A DNA stretch of 64,000 nt, taken from Olivibacter sitiensis DSM 17696 (lineage in GTDB: Bacteria > Bacteroidota > Bacteroidia > Sphingobacteriales > Sphingobacteriaceae). The notes beneath the pieces were generated by a model. The model ran no database searches. It saw nothing but the letters and a program-made list of their open reading frames with translations, and was not told where the DNA came from. Location: NCBI RefSeq assembly GCF_000427965.1, contig NZ_ATZA01000013.1:1-64000 (forward strand), written 5' to 3'. Shown piece by piece: positions 17,160 through 26,316 of the stretch (positions within the stretch are counted from its first letter, which is position 1; each line of letters begins with the position of its first letter). The translations under genes and the position numbers were made by a program.

Positions 17160-19475
17160 ATGAAAGAGTATATCATAAAGGACGAATGGAATATCATAGA
17201 GGAGGGTTTTGATCCTGCCGTGAATGAGGTTTCCGAAAGTATTTTCAGTATTGGTAATGGTCGTATGGGCCAAAGGGCCAATTTTGAAGAGCGATACAGC
17301 GGCAAGAGCTTGCAAGGCTCTTATGTAGCTGGGGTGTATTATCCCGATAAAACCCGTGTGGGCTGGTGGAAGAACGGCTATCCCGAATATTTTGCCAAGG
17401 TCATCAATGCCGCCAACTGGATTGGCATAGACGTATGGATTGACGGAGAAACACTAGACCTGGCCACGGTGGAGGTCAGCAACTTCAAGCGCGTCTTAAA
17501 CATGCGTGAGGGTTATTTGCAGCGTAGCTTCGAGGCTACATTGTCCCATTGTGCCAAGGTAGAAGTACAATCGACCAGGTTGTGCAGTTTGGTGGACGAC
17601 GAGGCAGGTGCTATTCGTTACAGCATCAAGGCATTGAGCGGTGACATCCATGTGAAGATGAGTCCCTATTTGGACGGAAATATCAGCAATAGGGATTCCA
17701 ATTACGACGAGCAGTTTTGGAACCTCATCGACAAAAAACAAGGTAGCCAATCTGCTTCATTGCTGATGGAAACCAAGAAGACGGCTTTTTGGGTAGCCAC
17801 GGCCATGCAGTACGCCATCTTGGTGGATGAGGAGATTGTGGAAGTAGATGAGGTAGATAGGGATGAAGATAAGTTGGTAGGTAAGGTACTGGAGTTTCCC
17901 TTGGCAAAGGGACAGCAAATCACCTTACTGAAATATGCGGTAAACCTATCTTCTGAGAACCACGCAAAGCAGGTCTTATCAGCAAAGGCCGAGGAAACGC
18001 TCCAAAAAGTGGCGACTAAGGGCTTTGATAAGATGAAGGAAGAGCAGGCGAAGGCTTGGCAAGAAAAATGGGCAGAGAGCGATATTGTCATTGAAGGCGA
18101 TGTGGCGGCTCAACAGGCCATCCGCTTCAATATTTTCCAGCTCAATCAAACATATACGGGAGAAGATGCCCGTCTCAATATAGGGCCAAAAGGCTTCACC
18201 GGTGAAAAATATGGAGGAGTCACCTATTGGGATACGGAGGCCTATTGCGTTCCATTTTATTTGGCCACGGCTGAACCGCACGTAGCGCGAAATCTGCTTA
18301 TCTATCGCTATAACCACCTGCAAAAGGCCATAGAAAATGCCGAGAAACTCGGTTTCAGGGATGGGGCTGCTCTTTATCCCATGGTGACCATGAACGGCGA
18401 AGAGTGCCACAACGAGTGGGAAATAACCTTTGAGGAAATCCACCGCAACGCGGCCATCGCCTTTGCCATTTTCAACTATATACGTTATACGGGCGATGAG
18501 CATTATTTGGTCGAATATGGTTTGGAAGTACTCGTCGCCATCTCGCGCTTTTGGGCTCAGCGTGTAAACTGGAGCGGAGCCAAGGGGCAATACGTGATGT
18601 TGGGAGTGACAGGACCTAATGAATATGAGAACAACGTGAACAATAACTGGTACACCAGCTATATGGCCATGTGGTGCTTGGAATATACCCTGGAGTCCTT
18701 GGACAAGGTGAAGCAGTTGGATGCAGGGCGTTTTGATGAAATCTTGGACAAGACTAGCTTTAATCTCGATAAAGAGCCCCTGCGATGGCAGCATATCCGC
18801 GATAACATGTACCTTGGTGAGGATAAGGAATTGGGTATTTTCTTGCAGCAGGACAATTACCTGGACAAGGAGCAGATACTGGTGAAGGACCTACCAGTGG
18901 AAGATCGCCCCTTGAACCAGAAGTGGAGCTGGGATCGCATCCTACGTTCGTGCTATATCAAGCAGGCCGACGTGCTGCAGGGAATTTACTTCCTCGAAGA
19001 TCGTTTTGATCTGGAAACGATCAAGCGCAATTACGATTTCTACGAGCCGAGGACGGTACACGAGAGTTCACTATCGCCCTGTGTGCACGCCATTCTTGCT
19101 GCCAAGCTGGGCGATGGTGAACGTGCCTATCAGTTCTATCTCCGCACGGCACGATTGGACCTGGACGATTATAACAACGATACCGAGGACGGCCTACACA
19201 TCACTTCCATGGCTGGTACTTGGATGAGCGTAGTAGAAGGCTTTGCGGGTATGCGCGTGCGAAATGGAAAATTGACCTTTCATCCCTTTATTACCGAAAA
19301 CTGGAAATCTTATGCTTTCCACGTGCGGTTCCGTGGAGCCAAGCTCTATGTGAAAATAGCGCACGAACAAGTGCATATTTCCAACGAGGGCAAGGTTGCT
19401 GAAGTAATGATCAATGATATGTTGTATACCATTCTCCCGGGAGATAGAGTGGCCGTCAATTTGGAAAGCGTATGA
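17160..19475 (+). CDS. GH65 maltose phosphorylase (or related alpha-glucoside phosphorylase)
   Basis: A 771-residue cytoplasmic enzyme with no signal peptide, predicted to split maltose with phosphate into glucose and beta-glucose-1-phosphate. The N-terminal beta-sandwich (about 1-270) starts MKEYIIKDEWNIIEEGFDP, with SIGNGRMGQRANFEE. The (alpha/alpha)6 barrel contains GVTGPNEYENNVNNNWYTSY, in which Glu488 matches the catalytic acid (Glu487 in Lactobacillus brevis maltose phosphorylase, from memory). The phosphate-site region VHESSLSPCVHAI is present. Trehalose, kojibiose or nigerose phosphorylase are possible within GH65, but the starch context favours maltose. The stop overlaps the next start by 4 bp (ATGA). 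Confidence 0.9.
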   Translation: MKEYIIKDEWNIIEEGFDPAVNEVSESIFSIGNGRMGQRANFEERYSGKSLQGSYVAGVYYPDKTRVGWWKNGYPEYFAKVINAANWIGIDVWIDGETLDLATVEVSNFKRVLNMREGYLQRSFEATLSHCAKVEVQSTRLCSLVDDEAGAIRYSIKALSGDIHVKMSPYLDGNISNRDSNYDEQFWNLIDKKQGSQSASLLMETKKTAFWVATAMQYAILVDEEIVEVDEVDRDEDKLVGKVLEFPLAKGQQITLLKYAVNLSSENHAKQVLSAKAEETLQKVATKGFDKMKEEQAKAWQEKWAESDIVIEGDVAAQQAIRFNIFQLNQTYTGEDARLNIGPKGFTGEKYGGVTYWDTEAYCVPFYLATAEPHVARNLLIYRYNHLQKAIENAEKLGFRDGAALYPMVTMNGEECHNEWEITFEEIHRNAAIAFAIFNYIRYTGDEHYLVEYGLEVLVAISRFWAQRVNWSGAKGQYVMLGVTGPNEYENNVNNNWYTSYMAMWCLEYTLESLDKVKQLDAGRFDEILDKTSFNLDKEPLRWQHIRDNMYLGEDKELGIFLQQDNYLDKEQILVKDLPVEDRPLNQKWSWDRILRSCYIKQADVLQGIYFLEDRFDLETIKRNYDFYEPRTVHESSLSPCVHAILAAKLGDGERAYQFYLRTARLDLDDYNNDTEDGLHITSMAGTWMSVVEGFAGMRVRNGKLTFHPFITENWKSYAFHVRFRGAKLYVKIAHEQVHISNEGKVAEVMINDMLYTILPGDRVAVNLESV

Positions 19476-21301
19476 AAGCGAACTATATTATTATAGGATT
19501 TTCGGCTATATTGCTTACCTTGATTGCCTGTGGAAATCTAAATAAAAAAGCCATGTTGGATAGTGAAAATAGCACTGCTGAACGATTGAGCGATCATAAG
19601 CTGACTATTTATCAGTTGTTGGTGCGCCATTTTGGGAACAAGAACAACCTCAACAAATTCTATGGTTCCTTAGCCGAAAATGGCAGTGGCAAATTTAACG
19701 ACATCAATGACAAGGCACTGGAAGAAATAAAGAAGCTGGGTATTTCGCATGTTTGGTACACTGGTGTCATCGAGCATGCTACCATGACCGATTACAGTAC
19801 TTATGGCATACATCCCGATGATCCGGATGTGGTCAAGGGCAGGGCGGGATCGCCTTACGCCATCAAGGATTATTATGATGTGGATCCCGATTTGGCTGTA
19901 GATGTGGATAGGCGCATCGAGGAATTTGAAGAATTGATAGTCAGAACGCATCAATATGGATTGAAAGTCTTGATGGATTTTATCCCCAACCATGTGGCAC
20001 GTACCTATGCTTCGGACAAGAAGCCCGATGGTGTGGTCGATATCGGTGCAGAAGACGATACAACTAAGGCGTTCAGTGCAAGGAACGACTTTTACTATGT
20101 GCCGAATGAGGCTTTTCAAGTACCAGCGGGCTACAATCCCGGGGGCGACGATTTTAAAAGTACCTTGAAAGACGGACACTTCGAAGAATTCCCAGCCAAG
20201 GCCACGGGCAATGATGTCTTCAGTGCCAATCCGAGTATAGATGATTGGTTTGAGACCATCAAGCTCAATTATGGGGTCGACTATCTTCAGGGCCGGCAAC
20301 TGCACATAGACCCTATTCCGCCGCTATGGGAAAAGATGCGGGATATTCTATTGTATTGGGCAGAAAAAGGCACGGATGGCTTTCGCTGTGATATGGCCGA
20401 GATGGTGCCGGTGGAGTTTTGGGAGTGGGTGATCCCCCAGGTGAAGGAAAAATACCCAGCACTTATTTTTATTGCAGAGATTTACAATCCGCAAGCCTAT
20501 CGTACCTATATCGAGCAGGGACATTTCGACTACCTTTACGATAAGGTGGGGCTATATGATGGCTTGCGCAAACTTGTTGAGGATGATAGCACGGGTCATG
20601 TGGATAGCATCACGCATGTATGGAAATATGAAAGCAACGGCTTTTCCAAGCACATGCTGCGTTTTCTGGAAAACCATGACGAGCAGCGCATCGCTTCGCG
20701 CTTCTTTGCGGGCAATGCTTGGTTTGCCAAAGCGGCAATGGTGGTGAGTGCTACCTTGTCTTCGGGCCCCGTGATGATCTATTCCGGACAAGAAGTGGGA
20801 GAGCCGGCAATCGGGGCCATGGGTTTCAGCGGAGACGATGGACGTACCACCATCTTCGACTATTGGGGTGTACCCCATCACCAGCGTTGGATGAACGGCG
20901 GTGCTTTTGACGGAGGACAACTGAATGATGATGAAAGGGGCTTACGCCGATTTTATGCCGACTTGCTGCAAATTGTTACCGACCATGAAGCTATCAGGGA
21001 GGGCGATTTTTTTGAGCTGTTGAATGGAAATACCTGGTCTACCGGGTTCAATGGCAAAACCTATGCCTTCTTGCGCTATACCGAAAAAGAGCGCTTGCTC
21101 ATCGTGGCCAATTTTGAGCGAAGGGACAAAGAGGTGAAGGTCTACCTGCCCGATGAGGTGCTTGCTCATTTTAACTTGGACAAACGGACGGCTTTGGAGC
21201 TGACCGATCTGCTCTCGGGGAAACAGTATAAGACAGTACAAATACAAGATGGTATCTTATTGGAAATGATTTCTACCGATGCGCTGATCTTGAGTTTTTG
21301 A
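19472..21301 (+). CDS. GH13 alpha-amylase-family lipoprotein
   Basis: A 609-residue glycoside hydrolase with a lipobox LTLIAC (Cys20), so membrane-anchored and exported. The barrel shows DFIPNH (169-174), nucleophile Asp307 in GFRCDMAEMVP, acid Glu336 in FIAEIYNP, and Asp403 in LENHDEQR. A short C-terminal beta-domain follows. It lacks the N-terminal module of the two other GH13 proteins here, which suggests it trims smaller maltodextrins. The start codon overlaps the stop of the phosphorylase gene (ATGA), so the two are translationally coupled, an odd pairing of an exported with a cytosolic enzyme. Confidence 0.88.
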   Translation: MKANYIIIGFSAILLTLIACGNLNKKAMLDSENSTAERLSDHKLTIYQLLVRHFGNKNNLNKFYGSLAENGSGKFNDINDKALEEIKKLGISHVWYTGVIEHATMTDYSTYGIHPDDPDVVKGRAGSPYAIKDYYDVDPDLAVDVDRRIEEFEELIVRTHQYGLKVLMDFIPNHVARTYASDKKPDGVVDIGAEDDTTKAFSARNDFYYVPNEAFQVPAGYNPGGDDFKSTLKDGHFEEFPAKATGNDVFSANPSIDDWFETIKLNYGVDYLQGRQLHIDPIPPLWEKMRDILLYWAEKGTDGFRCDMAEMVPVEFWEWVIPQVKEKYPALIFIAEIYNPQAYRTYIEQGHFDYLYDKVGLYDGLRKLVEDDSTGHVDSITHVWKYESNGFSKHMLRFLENHDEQRIASRFFAGNAWFAKAAMVVSATLSSGPVMIYSGQEVGEPAIGAMGFSGDDGRTTIFDYWGVPHHQRWMNGGAFDGGQLNDDERGLRRFYADLLQIVTDHEAIREGDFFELLNGNTWSTGFNGKTYAFLRYTEKERLLIVANFERRDKEVKVYLPDEVLAHFNLDKRTALELTDLLSGKQYKTVQIQDGILLEMISTDALILSF

Positions 21302-21326
21302 CGCTGTCCGAAAAGTAATATGCGCC

Positions 21327-21441
21327 GTCATTCCGACCGAAGCGGAGGAGTCAATGCCTGTGCACCGATCTCTCCACTCCGCCTTGCTCTGGTCGAGATG
21401 ACGAAACCTGTCATTCCGATTGGCGGATTCGCTCGAATGAC
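21327..21441. repeat. REP-like intergenic repeat with GTCATTCCGA ends
   Basis: The spacer holds two imperfect hairpins. The first runs from GTCATTCCGA at 21327 to GGTCGAGATGACG ending at 21403. The second has GTCATTC at 21410 and GAATGAC ending at 21441. GTCATTYCGA...GATGACG modules of this type are common between genes in Sphingobacteriia (recall). It separates the amylase from the transporter gene and may slow read-through. Confidence 0.5.
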
Positions 21442-21481
21442 GAAATTTAATACTTTTGAAACAATCTCCTATATTTAAATT

Positions 21482-22819
21482 ATGAAAACCAATTATAAAA
21501 AACCAGCCTTGAGCCTAGGGCAGATCATCAATATGAGCATAGGCTTTTTGGGCATTCAATTTGGCTTTGCTCTTCAAAACGGCAATGCCTCCCGTATTTT
21601 GCAAACTTTCGGTGCGGATGTGGAGCATTTGAGCCTGTTCTGGTTAGTGGCTCCCATTACGGGTATGCTCATTCAGCCTATCATTGGCCATTATAGCGAT
21701 AGAACATGGACGAGGCTAGGGAGACGTAGGCCGTATATATTATTTGGTGCGCTATTCACGTCCATCGCGCTGCTGTTCATGCCCGACGCGGGTATACTGG
21801 CCAATTTCCTTCCACCTATCGCCATAGGAGCTGGTATGCTCATGATCATGGATGCTTCCATTAATATTACCATGGAGCCGTTCCGCGCATTGGTAGGGGA
21901 TAAGTTGCGCGATGAGCAACGGGCAACGGGTTTTTCCGTGCAGACTTTCCTCATAGGTATTGGTGCGGTAGTGGGATCTTGGCTGCCTTATGTGTTGGCG
22001 GAATACATGGGCGTAAGCAAGACGGCTCCAAATGGGGTGGTGCCCGACAATGTGATCTATTCCTTTTATACTGGAGCGGCTATTTTGTTGACTACGGTAA
22101 TCTGGACGGTTGTCACCACCAAAGAATACAGCCCGAAGGAATTGGAAGCCTATGCCGAAGCAGAGGGACAGCAGCCCGAAGTGGAAGAAAAAAAAGGACT
22201 ATTGGCCATCGTGGACGATTTCAGGCTAATGCCACAGGCTATGAAGCAATTGGGCTTGGTGCAATTCTTCAGTTGGTTTGCCCTCTTTTCCATGTGGGTA
22301 TTCACCACGCCGGCCATTGCAGTGCATATCTATGGTGTGGTACCGGGCGATTCTAGCTCGGCAGCCTTTGCCGATGCGGGAAACTGGGTAGGTATTTTGT
22401 TTGGTATATACAATGGTACCTCGGCACTCTATGCCTTGCTATTGCCTAGGCTTGCCAGGCAATTTGGTAGAAAGCAAACCCATGCATTTTCATTGATAGC
22501 CGGCGGAGTAGGACTGATTTCCATTTATTTTATGAATAGCCCTACCATGCTCATATGGTCTATGGTGGGTGTAGGCATGGCCTGGGGGAGTATCCTTTCT
22601 ATGCCCTATGCTATACTGTCAGGAAGCTTGCCTGCCAAGAAGATGGGTGTGTATATGGGCATATTCAATTTCTTCATCACCTTCCCACAGATCGTCAATG
22701 GATTTTTCGGTGGCTATATCGTGAAGTACGCGTTTGGTGGGCAAGCGATTTTTGCATTGGTCATGGCCGGTGTATTCATGTTTCTGGGCGCTATCAGCGT
22801 GCTGCGGGTGAGAGAGTGA
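21482..22819 (+). CDS. MFS sugar transporter (maltose/sucrose type, SLC45-like)
   Basis: A 445-residue inner-membrane protein with about 12 hydrophobic segments. The region after TM2 holds the MFS loop motif GHYSDRTWTRLGRRRPYILFG, which resembles the glycoside/SLC45 branch of the family. The large central loop (TTKEYSPKELEAYAEAEG) divides the two six-helix halves. In starch PULs of this phylum a transporter of this kind carries maltose or short maltodextrins from periplasm to cytoplasm for the phosphorylase. It is the last gene of the locus, and its end lies 7 bp from the end of a convergent gene. Confidence 0.88.
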   Translation: MKTNYKKPALSLGQIINMSIGFLGIQFGFALQNGNASRILQTFGADVEHLSLFWLVAPITGMLIQPIIGHYSDRTWTRLGRRRPYILFGALFTSIALLFMPDAGILANFLPPIAIGAGMLMIMDASINITMEPFRALVGDKLRDEQRATGFSVQTFLIGIGAVVGSWLPYVLAEYMGVSKTAPNGVVPDNVIYSFYTGAAILLTTVIWTVVTTKEYSPKELEAYAEAEGQQPEVEEKKGLLAIVDDFRLMPQAMKQLGLVQFFSWFALFSMWVFTTPAIAVHIYGVVPGDSSSAAFADAGNWVGILFGIYNGTSALYALLLPRLARQFGRKQTHAFSLIAGGVGLISIYFMNSPTMLIWSMVGVGMAWGSILSMPYAILSGSLPAKKMGVYMGIFNFFITFPQIVNGFFGGYIVKYAFGGQAIFALVMAGVFMFLGAISVLRVRE

Positions 22820-22826
22820 TGCATAG

Positions 22827-24251
22827 TCAGAATAACTGTTCGAGAGTCACCTCACTATCCACATATTGTGCACTATGATCATTTGGCTTAAGGCCGTATG
22901 TGGTGATGAACGTGGTGAAGATGGTTTTGTTGGTTTGAAGCGTGCTCTTGTAAGCTATCACTTTCTGTTGCCACTCCTTGGCGTACTTGGCAGTCCATGT
23001 ATATGGGGTATCCGAGAACTTGATCTCGCAGAGATTGATGCACCGGTCGGCCCTGTCGATGACAAGGTCTATCTGGGCGCCGAGCTTCCTGTCGTACCAA
23101 GCCGATTGCTCGGAATAGATGCTCCCTATCTGGAGGGCCATTTTAATCTTTTCTACATGTTTTAGGCATAGATTTTCAAAAGCATACCCACTCCATGCTT
23201 TCCAACTTGGGCGGCTGCTGAGTAATGCCCAAGTGCCTTTTTGTGATGAACGTCTTTTTTCGATAAATTTCAGGTAAAAGAGAGAGTATTCATCCGTCAG
23301 CCTGAAAAGCGCATCTTTTGATTTTCTGTTCAATGGCAGGTAAGAAGTGATGAAGCCGCTTTCTTCCAGTTCGTTCAATATGCTACTGAGGTAGCCCCCG
23401 CTTTTTAGCTGCGCTTCCTTTACTATCTCGTTGCGCGTCAGCCCTGTGCGGTATGCGCTAAGTGACCTGATGATGGCGATGTGTGTATGCGCATTGTCGT
23501 ACAAGGACGTATAGAGCCTGTCGAACTCGTCCCGCAAGGGGCCTTGGGACGAAAAGCACAATTCGTCTATGTTTTGCGTGGCGCTCTTTCCGGCCTTTAC
23601 CTGTTCCAGGTAGTGTGGCACCCCACCCATGACCATGTATAGCTGTGCTATTTGGTATAGGTCGAGTTTAATGCCCCTGCTTTGGAAAAAATCCTTTGTT
23701 TCGGTCAATGTAAAAGGCAGTAACCTGATTTGCCTGGTAACTCGGTTGTGCAGACCGCCCTTATTGAAAATGATCTTATTGATCATCCATGATGCGGCCG
23801 AGCCGCAGATAACCACGATGATGTCCGTCCGTTTTGTGCACCATGCATTCCAGAAATAATCAAAGGCACTCAAAAACCCCGAATGCATGCTGTCCAACCA
23901 AGGCAACTCATCAAGGAAGACTACTTTTTTGCCTGTGCCGGGCAATCGTTCGATATAGTTGCCTAGCATGATAAACGCTGCTGGCCAACTTGTGGGCGTT
24001 TGCGGAACAATACCTATATCCATGAATTTCCCTAGGACATGGGCAAAGTTGAAAAGCTGGGTTTCCATGTTCGCATGTTGGCTTCCAGATAGTTCAAAAC
24101 ATAGGTGGTCTTTGTAAAACGCCCTCACCAAGAATGTTTTGCCAATCCTCCTGCGGCCGTAGAGTGCAATCAGTTCAGCTTTTTTTGACTGTAACGCATC
24201 TTGTAAAATAGCTATCTCTTCTTTTCGTCCTGCTACTGCTTGTAGATTCAT
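22827..24251 (-). CDS. AAA-type ATPase with C-terminal DUF234-like domain
   Basis: A 474-residue protein. The N-terminal ATPase domain has Walker A GRRRIGKTFL (about residues 32-41), Walker B VVFLDELPWLDS, and a sensor-like VICGSAASWM. The middle is a winged-helix region (GLTRNEIVKEAQLKSGGYLSSIL). The C-terminal part (QSAWYDRKLGAQIDLVIDRADRCINLCEIKFS) has the D...E-x-K spacing of a PD-(D/E)XK nuclease-like fold, as in DUF234/DUF4143 ATPases. The family is common in archaea and Bacteroidota, and its job is not established. It is a lone gene unrelated to the PULs around it. Its 5' region holds four copies of an inverted motif (24273-24370), suggesting self-control or a recognition site. Confidence 0.85.
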   Translation of the reverse strand: MNLQAVAGRKEEIAILQDALQSKKAELIALYGRRRIGKTFLVRAFYKDHLCFELSGSQHANMETQLFNFAHVLGKFMDIGIVPQTPTSWPAAFIMLGNYIERLPGTGKKVVFLDELPWLDSMHSGFLSAFDYFWNAWCTKRTDIIVVICGSAASWMINKIIFNKGGLHNRVTRQIRLLPFTLTETKDFFQSRGIKLDLYQIAQLYMVMGGVPHYLEQVKAGKSATQNIDELCFSSQGPLRDEFDRLYTSLYDNAHTHIAIIRSLSAYRTGLTRNEIVKEAQLKSGGYLSSILNELEESGFITSYLPLNRKSKDALFRLTDEYSLFYLKFIEKRRSSQKGTWALLSSRPSWKAWSGYAFENLCLKHVEKIKMALQIGSIYSEQSAWYDRKLGAQIDLVIDRADRCINLCEIKFSDTPYTWTAKYAKEWQQKVIAYKSTLQTNKTIFTTFITTYGLKPNDHSAQYVDSEVTLEQLF

Positions 24252-24272
24252 GTTTCTTTGTTTTCTGATTTT

Positions 24273-24370
24273 ACTTGCGCCAAAAGTATGTATTTTTATT
24301 TACTTTTGGCGTAAGTGAATATATTAACTAACGCCAAAAGTAATTATTTTTATTGGGTTTTGGCGTTAGT
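24273..24370. repeat. Four-copy inverted motif ACTAACGCCAAAAGTA upstream of the AAA ATPase gene
   Basis: Copies: ACTTGCGCCAAAAGTA (24273-24288), the reverse complement ACTTACGCCAAAAGTA (24301-24316), ACTAACGCCAAAAGTA (24327-24342) and a reverse copy ACTAACGCCAAAA (24358-24370). They form two inverted pairs of nearly equal geometry, separated by A+T-rich spacers (TATTTTTATT appears in both). The block fills the gap between the ATPase start and the end of pxpC. It could be an operator, or a substrate for a nuclease or a mobile-element enzyme. Confidence 0.85.
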
Positions 24371-24389
24371 GTTTTTTTGGGGATACATG

Positions 24390-25391
24390 TTACGCAAACA
24401 GTTTTCTTATCGTATTGCCCAATGCGGCCAATTGCTTTTGCTGGGTGAGGTATAGGTTTTCGGCCTCTGTCAGGCTGACTTTTTCGAAACGGATGGCTTC
24501 GCCAAGTTTTAGCTGGACACAAATGGGGATGTCGACCTGTATCACTTGGGCTATACGTGGGTAGCCGCCCGTTGTTTGACAGTCGGCCATCAATAAGATT
24601 ATTTCACCCGATTTGGTGACCTGTACGGTACCTGGCATTACCGCTGTGGAAAGTAGCTCGTGACCTTCTGTCCGAGCGCGCAGGACTTGACCTGCTAAAC
24701 GATAACCCATCCTGTTGGACTGCCGGTCTAGGAAATACCTTGCGGTGGAAAGTGCCTGATGGGCTTTTTCATCAAACCAGTCATATTCCAAGCCCTCGGT
24801 GTAGCGGACGGTTTCGTTCCCATAATCCACGAATCTCCCAGCATTGACATACCATTTAGGGTGATTGATGTCCTGATTTGATTGATGCAGTTGCAGTAAT
24901 ATCCTACCGGATAGCGCCGAGATATTCGTATTATTGCTCAGCTCGTCTTCCTTTTGCAGGGCCCTGCCATGAAATCCGCCTATTTGGGCAGGTAGGTAAG
25001 TGCTGTAGCTTCCCAATATTTCGGGCACGTCCCAACCGCCTGCGATGGCGATATAGGCAATACAGCCTTGGTCGTCCGGCATGCATTTTACCGTGGTGCC
25101 CTGGGGTATGAATAGCGGCGTCCACAATGGGATTTTCTGCCCGTCTACCATTATTTTGCTTCCCCCGCCGCAACAAGCGATCAATAGGGGAGTATCGGCA
25201 ATAAAGGTCATACCGCTATAGATCATTTCTATCACGGCTTCATGCCCTTTGTTGCCCACCAGTAGATTGGCTATGGTGGCTGCTACCTTGTCCATGCATC
25301 CAGCCAAAGGTACTCCCAACTGCCTATAACCATGACGGCCATGATCTTGTATGGTGGAGAGCGGGCCGGGTTTGAGGATGCTTATGCGCAT
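24390..25391 (-). CDS. pxpC: 5-oxoprolinase subunit PxpC (biotin-dependent carboxyltransferase family, KipA-like)
   Basis: A 333-residue subunit of the ATP-dependent 5-oxoprolinase PxpABC, which opens 5-oxoproline (pyroglutamate) to glutamate. The N-terminus ISILKPGPLSTIQDHGRHGYRQLGVPLAGCMD is the family signature, followed by the cyclophilin-like AHS2 fold (NRMGYRLAGQVLR, MADCQTTGGYPRIAQV). Its start overlaps the end of pxpB by 10 bp, so the two are translationally coupled. No signal peptide is present, so it acts in the cytoplasm. pxpA is divergent across a 215-bp gap rather than in the same operon, which is less usual. The call as a PxpC/KipA protein is very secure. Confidence 0.93.
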   Translation of the reverse strand: MRISILKPGPLSTIQDHGRHGYRQLGVPLAGCMDKVAATIANLLVGNKGHEAVIEMIYSGMTFIADTPLLIACCGGGSKIMVDGQKIPLWTPLFIPQGTTVKCMPDDQGCIAYIAIAGGWDVPEILGSYSTYLPAQIGGFHGRALQKEDELSNNTNISALSGRILLQLHQSNQDINHPKWYVNAGRFVDYGNETVRYTEGLEYDWFDEKAHQALSTARYFLDRQSNRMGYRLAGQVLRARTEGHELLSTAVMPGTVQVTKSGEIILLMADCQTTGGYPRIAQVIQVDIPICVQLKLGEAIRFEKVSLTEAENLYLTQQKQLAALGNTIRKLFA

Positions 25392-26101
25392 AAGCGGGCG
25401 GCATTTTGAAGCTTTTCAAATTCCTGTACGCTTATGGCGTAGAACTGCAGTCTGTCGCCAGCTTTCAGCAAGCTATAGGGAGGATGCGACACATCGAACA
25501 GCTTGATGGGGGTTCTGCCGATAAGCTGCCACCCACCGGGCGAGTCGGCAGGATAGATGCCCGTTTGAGCACCAGCTATGCCTACCGATCCTTTTTCGAC
25601 CAAAGGACGTGGTGATTGCTTTCTCGGAGTGGCAATAGCGGGAGACATGCCCCCTAAATAGGGAAAGCCAGGCATGAAACCTATCATGTAAACGGTATAG
25701 GTGGCGGCAGTATGGATGGCAATGACTTCCTCCGTCGATAAATGATTATGTTCAGCCACTACCGGTAGGTCTGGCGAATAGCGCGATGCGTAGCATACAG
25801 GTATCTGGATGGGTTCTTTAATGTTCGGTGAGCTGGTATCTGTGGTCAAGGGCAGATTTTTCAGGTATTGAATCACCCAATCATAAGCATGTACTCCTTT
25901 TTTTGTATCAGACAACACCATCTCGGGATTGAAATACACGGTTAGAGACACATAAGCTGGGACTGTTTCTATAAATCCCGGAAAAGGATTTTGATGCAAG
26001 AGCTTGTTAAATAAGGTGATGTGGTTGAGCACTGTTTCGCTGATTTCGTCCCCGAACTGGACAACGACAGCCTCTTCGCTCAGTACTTTTATATTTATCA
26101 T
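25382..26101 (-). CDS. pxpB: 5-oxoprolinase subunit PxpB (KipI-like)
   Basis: A 239-residue partner of PxpC. Visible family segments are EEAVVVQFGDEIS at the N-terminus, then HTAATYTVYMIGFMPGFPYLGGM, RKQSPRPLVEKGSVGIAGAQTGIYPADSPGGWQLIGRTP, and FDVSHPPYSLLKAGDRLQF. These match the AHS1/KipI domain. In Bacillus the same protein was described as an inhibitor of the kinase KinA, but the biochemical role in PxpABC is the better general assignment. The gene is transcribed with pxpC. The gap upstream to pxpA is the shared divergent regulatory region. Confidence 0.93.
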   Translation of the reverse strand: MINIKVLSEEAVVVQFGDEISETVLNHITLFNKLLHQNPFPGFIETVPAYVSLTVYFNPEMVLSDTKKGVHAYDWVIQYLKNLPLTTDTSSPNIKEPIQIPVCYASRYSPDLPVVAEHNHLSTEEVIAIHTAATYTVYMIGFMPGFPYLGGMSPAIATPRKQSPRPLVEKGSVGIAGAQTGIYPADSPGGWQLIGRTPIKLFDVSHPPYSLLKAGDRLQFYAISVQEFEKLQNAARLCA

Positions 26102-26316
26102 GAATATTTTGTCATTTGTCTAGGACTCCACTGCCATTTCCATTTGGTGTTATCGGGCGTTTGTCAGAAATTGATGAGTAAAATTAAGCATTAGCGTTAA
26201 GATATTGCACATAAATTTTCCCAAAAGCTTTTTTGAGTGCAAAGGATAAGGGATATTTGGTGTTTTAAGCGCAAAGATGGGGGCAAGGAGGCTAAACCAT
26301 CTTGAACGAACAAGAT

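Noticed and set aside
17702-18794. Open frames on the minus strand opposite the GH65 gene
   Set aside because: Antisense to a complete, motif-bearing phosphorylase gene; no domain seen.
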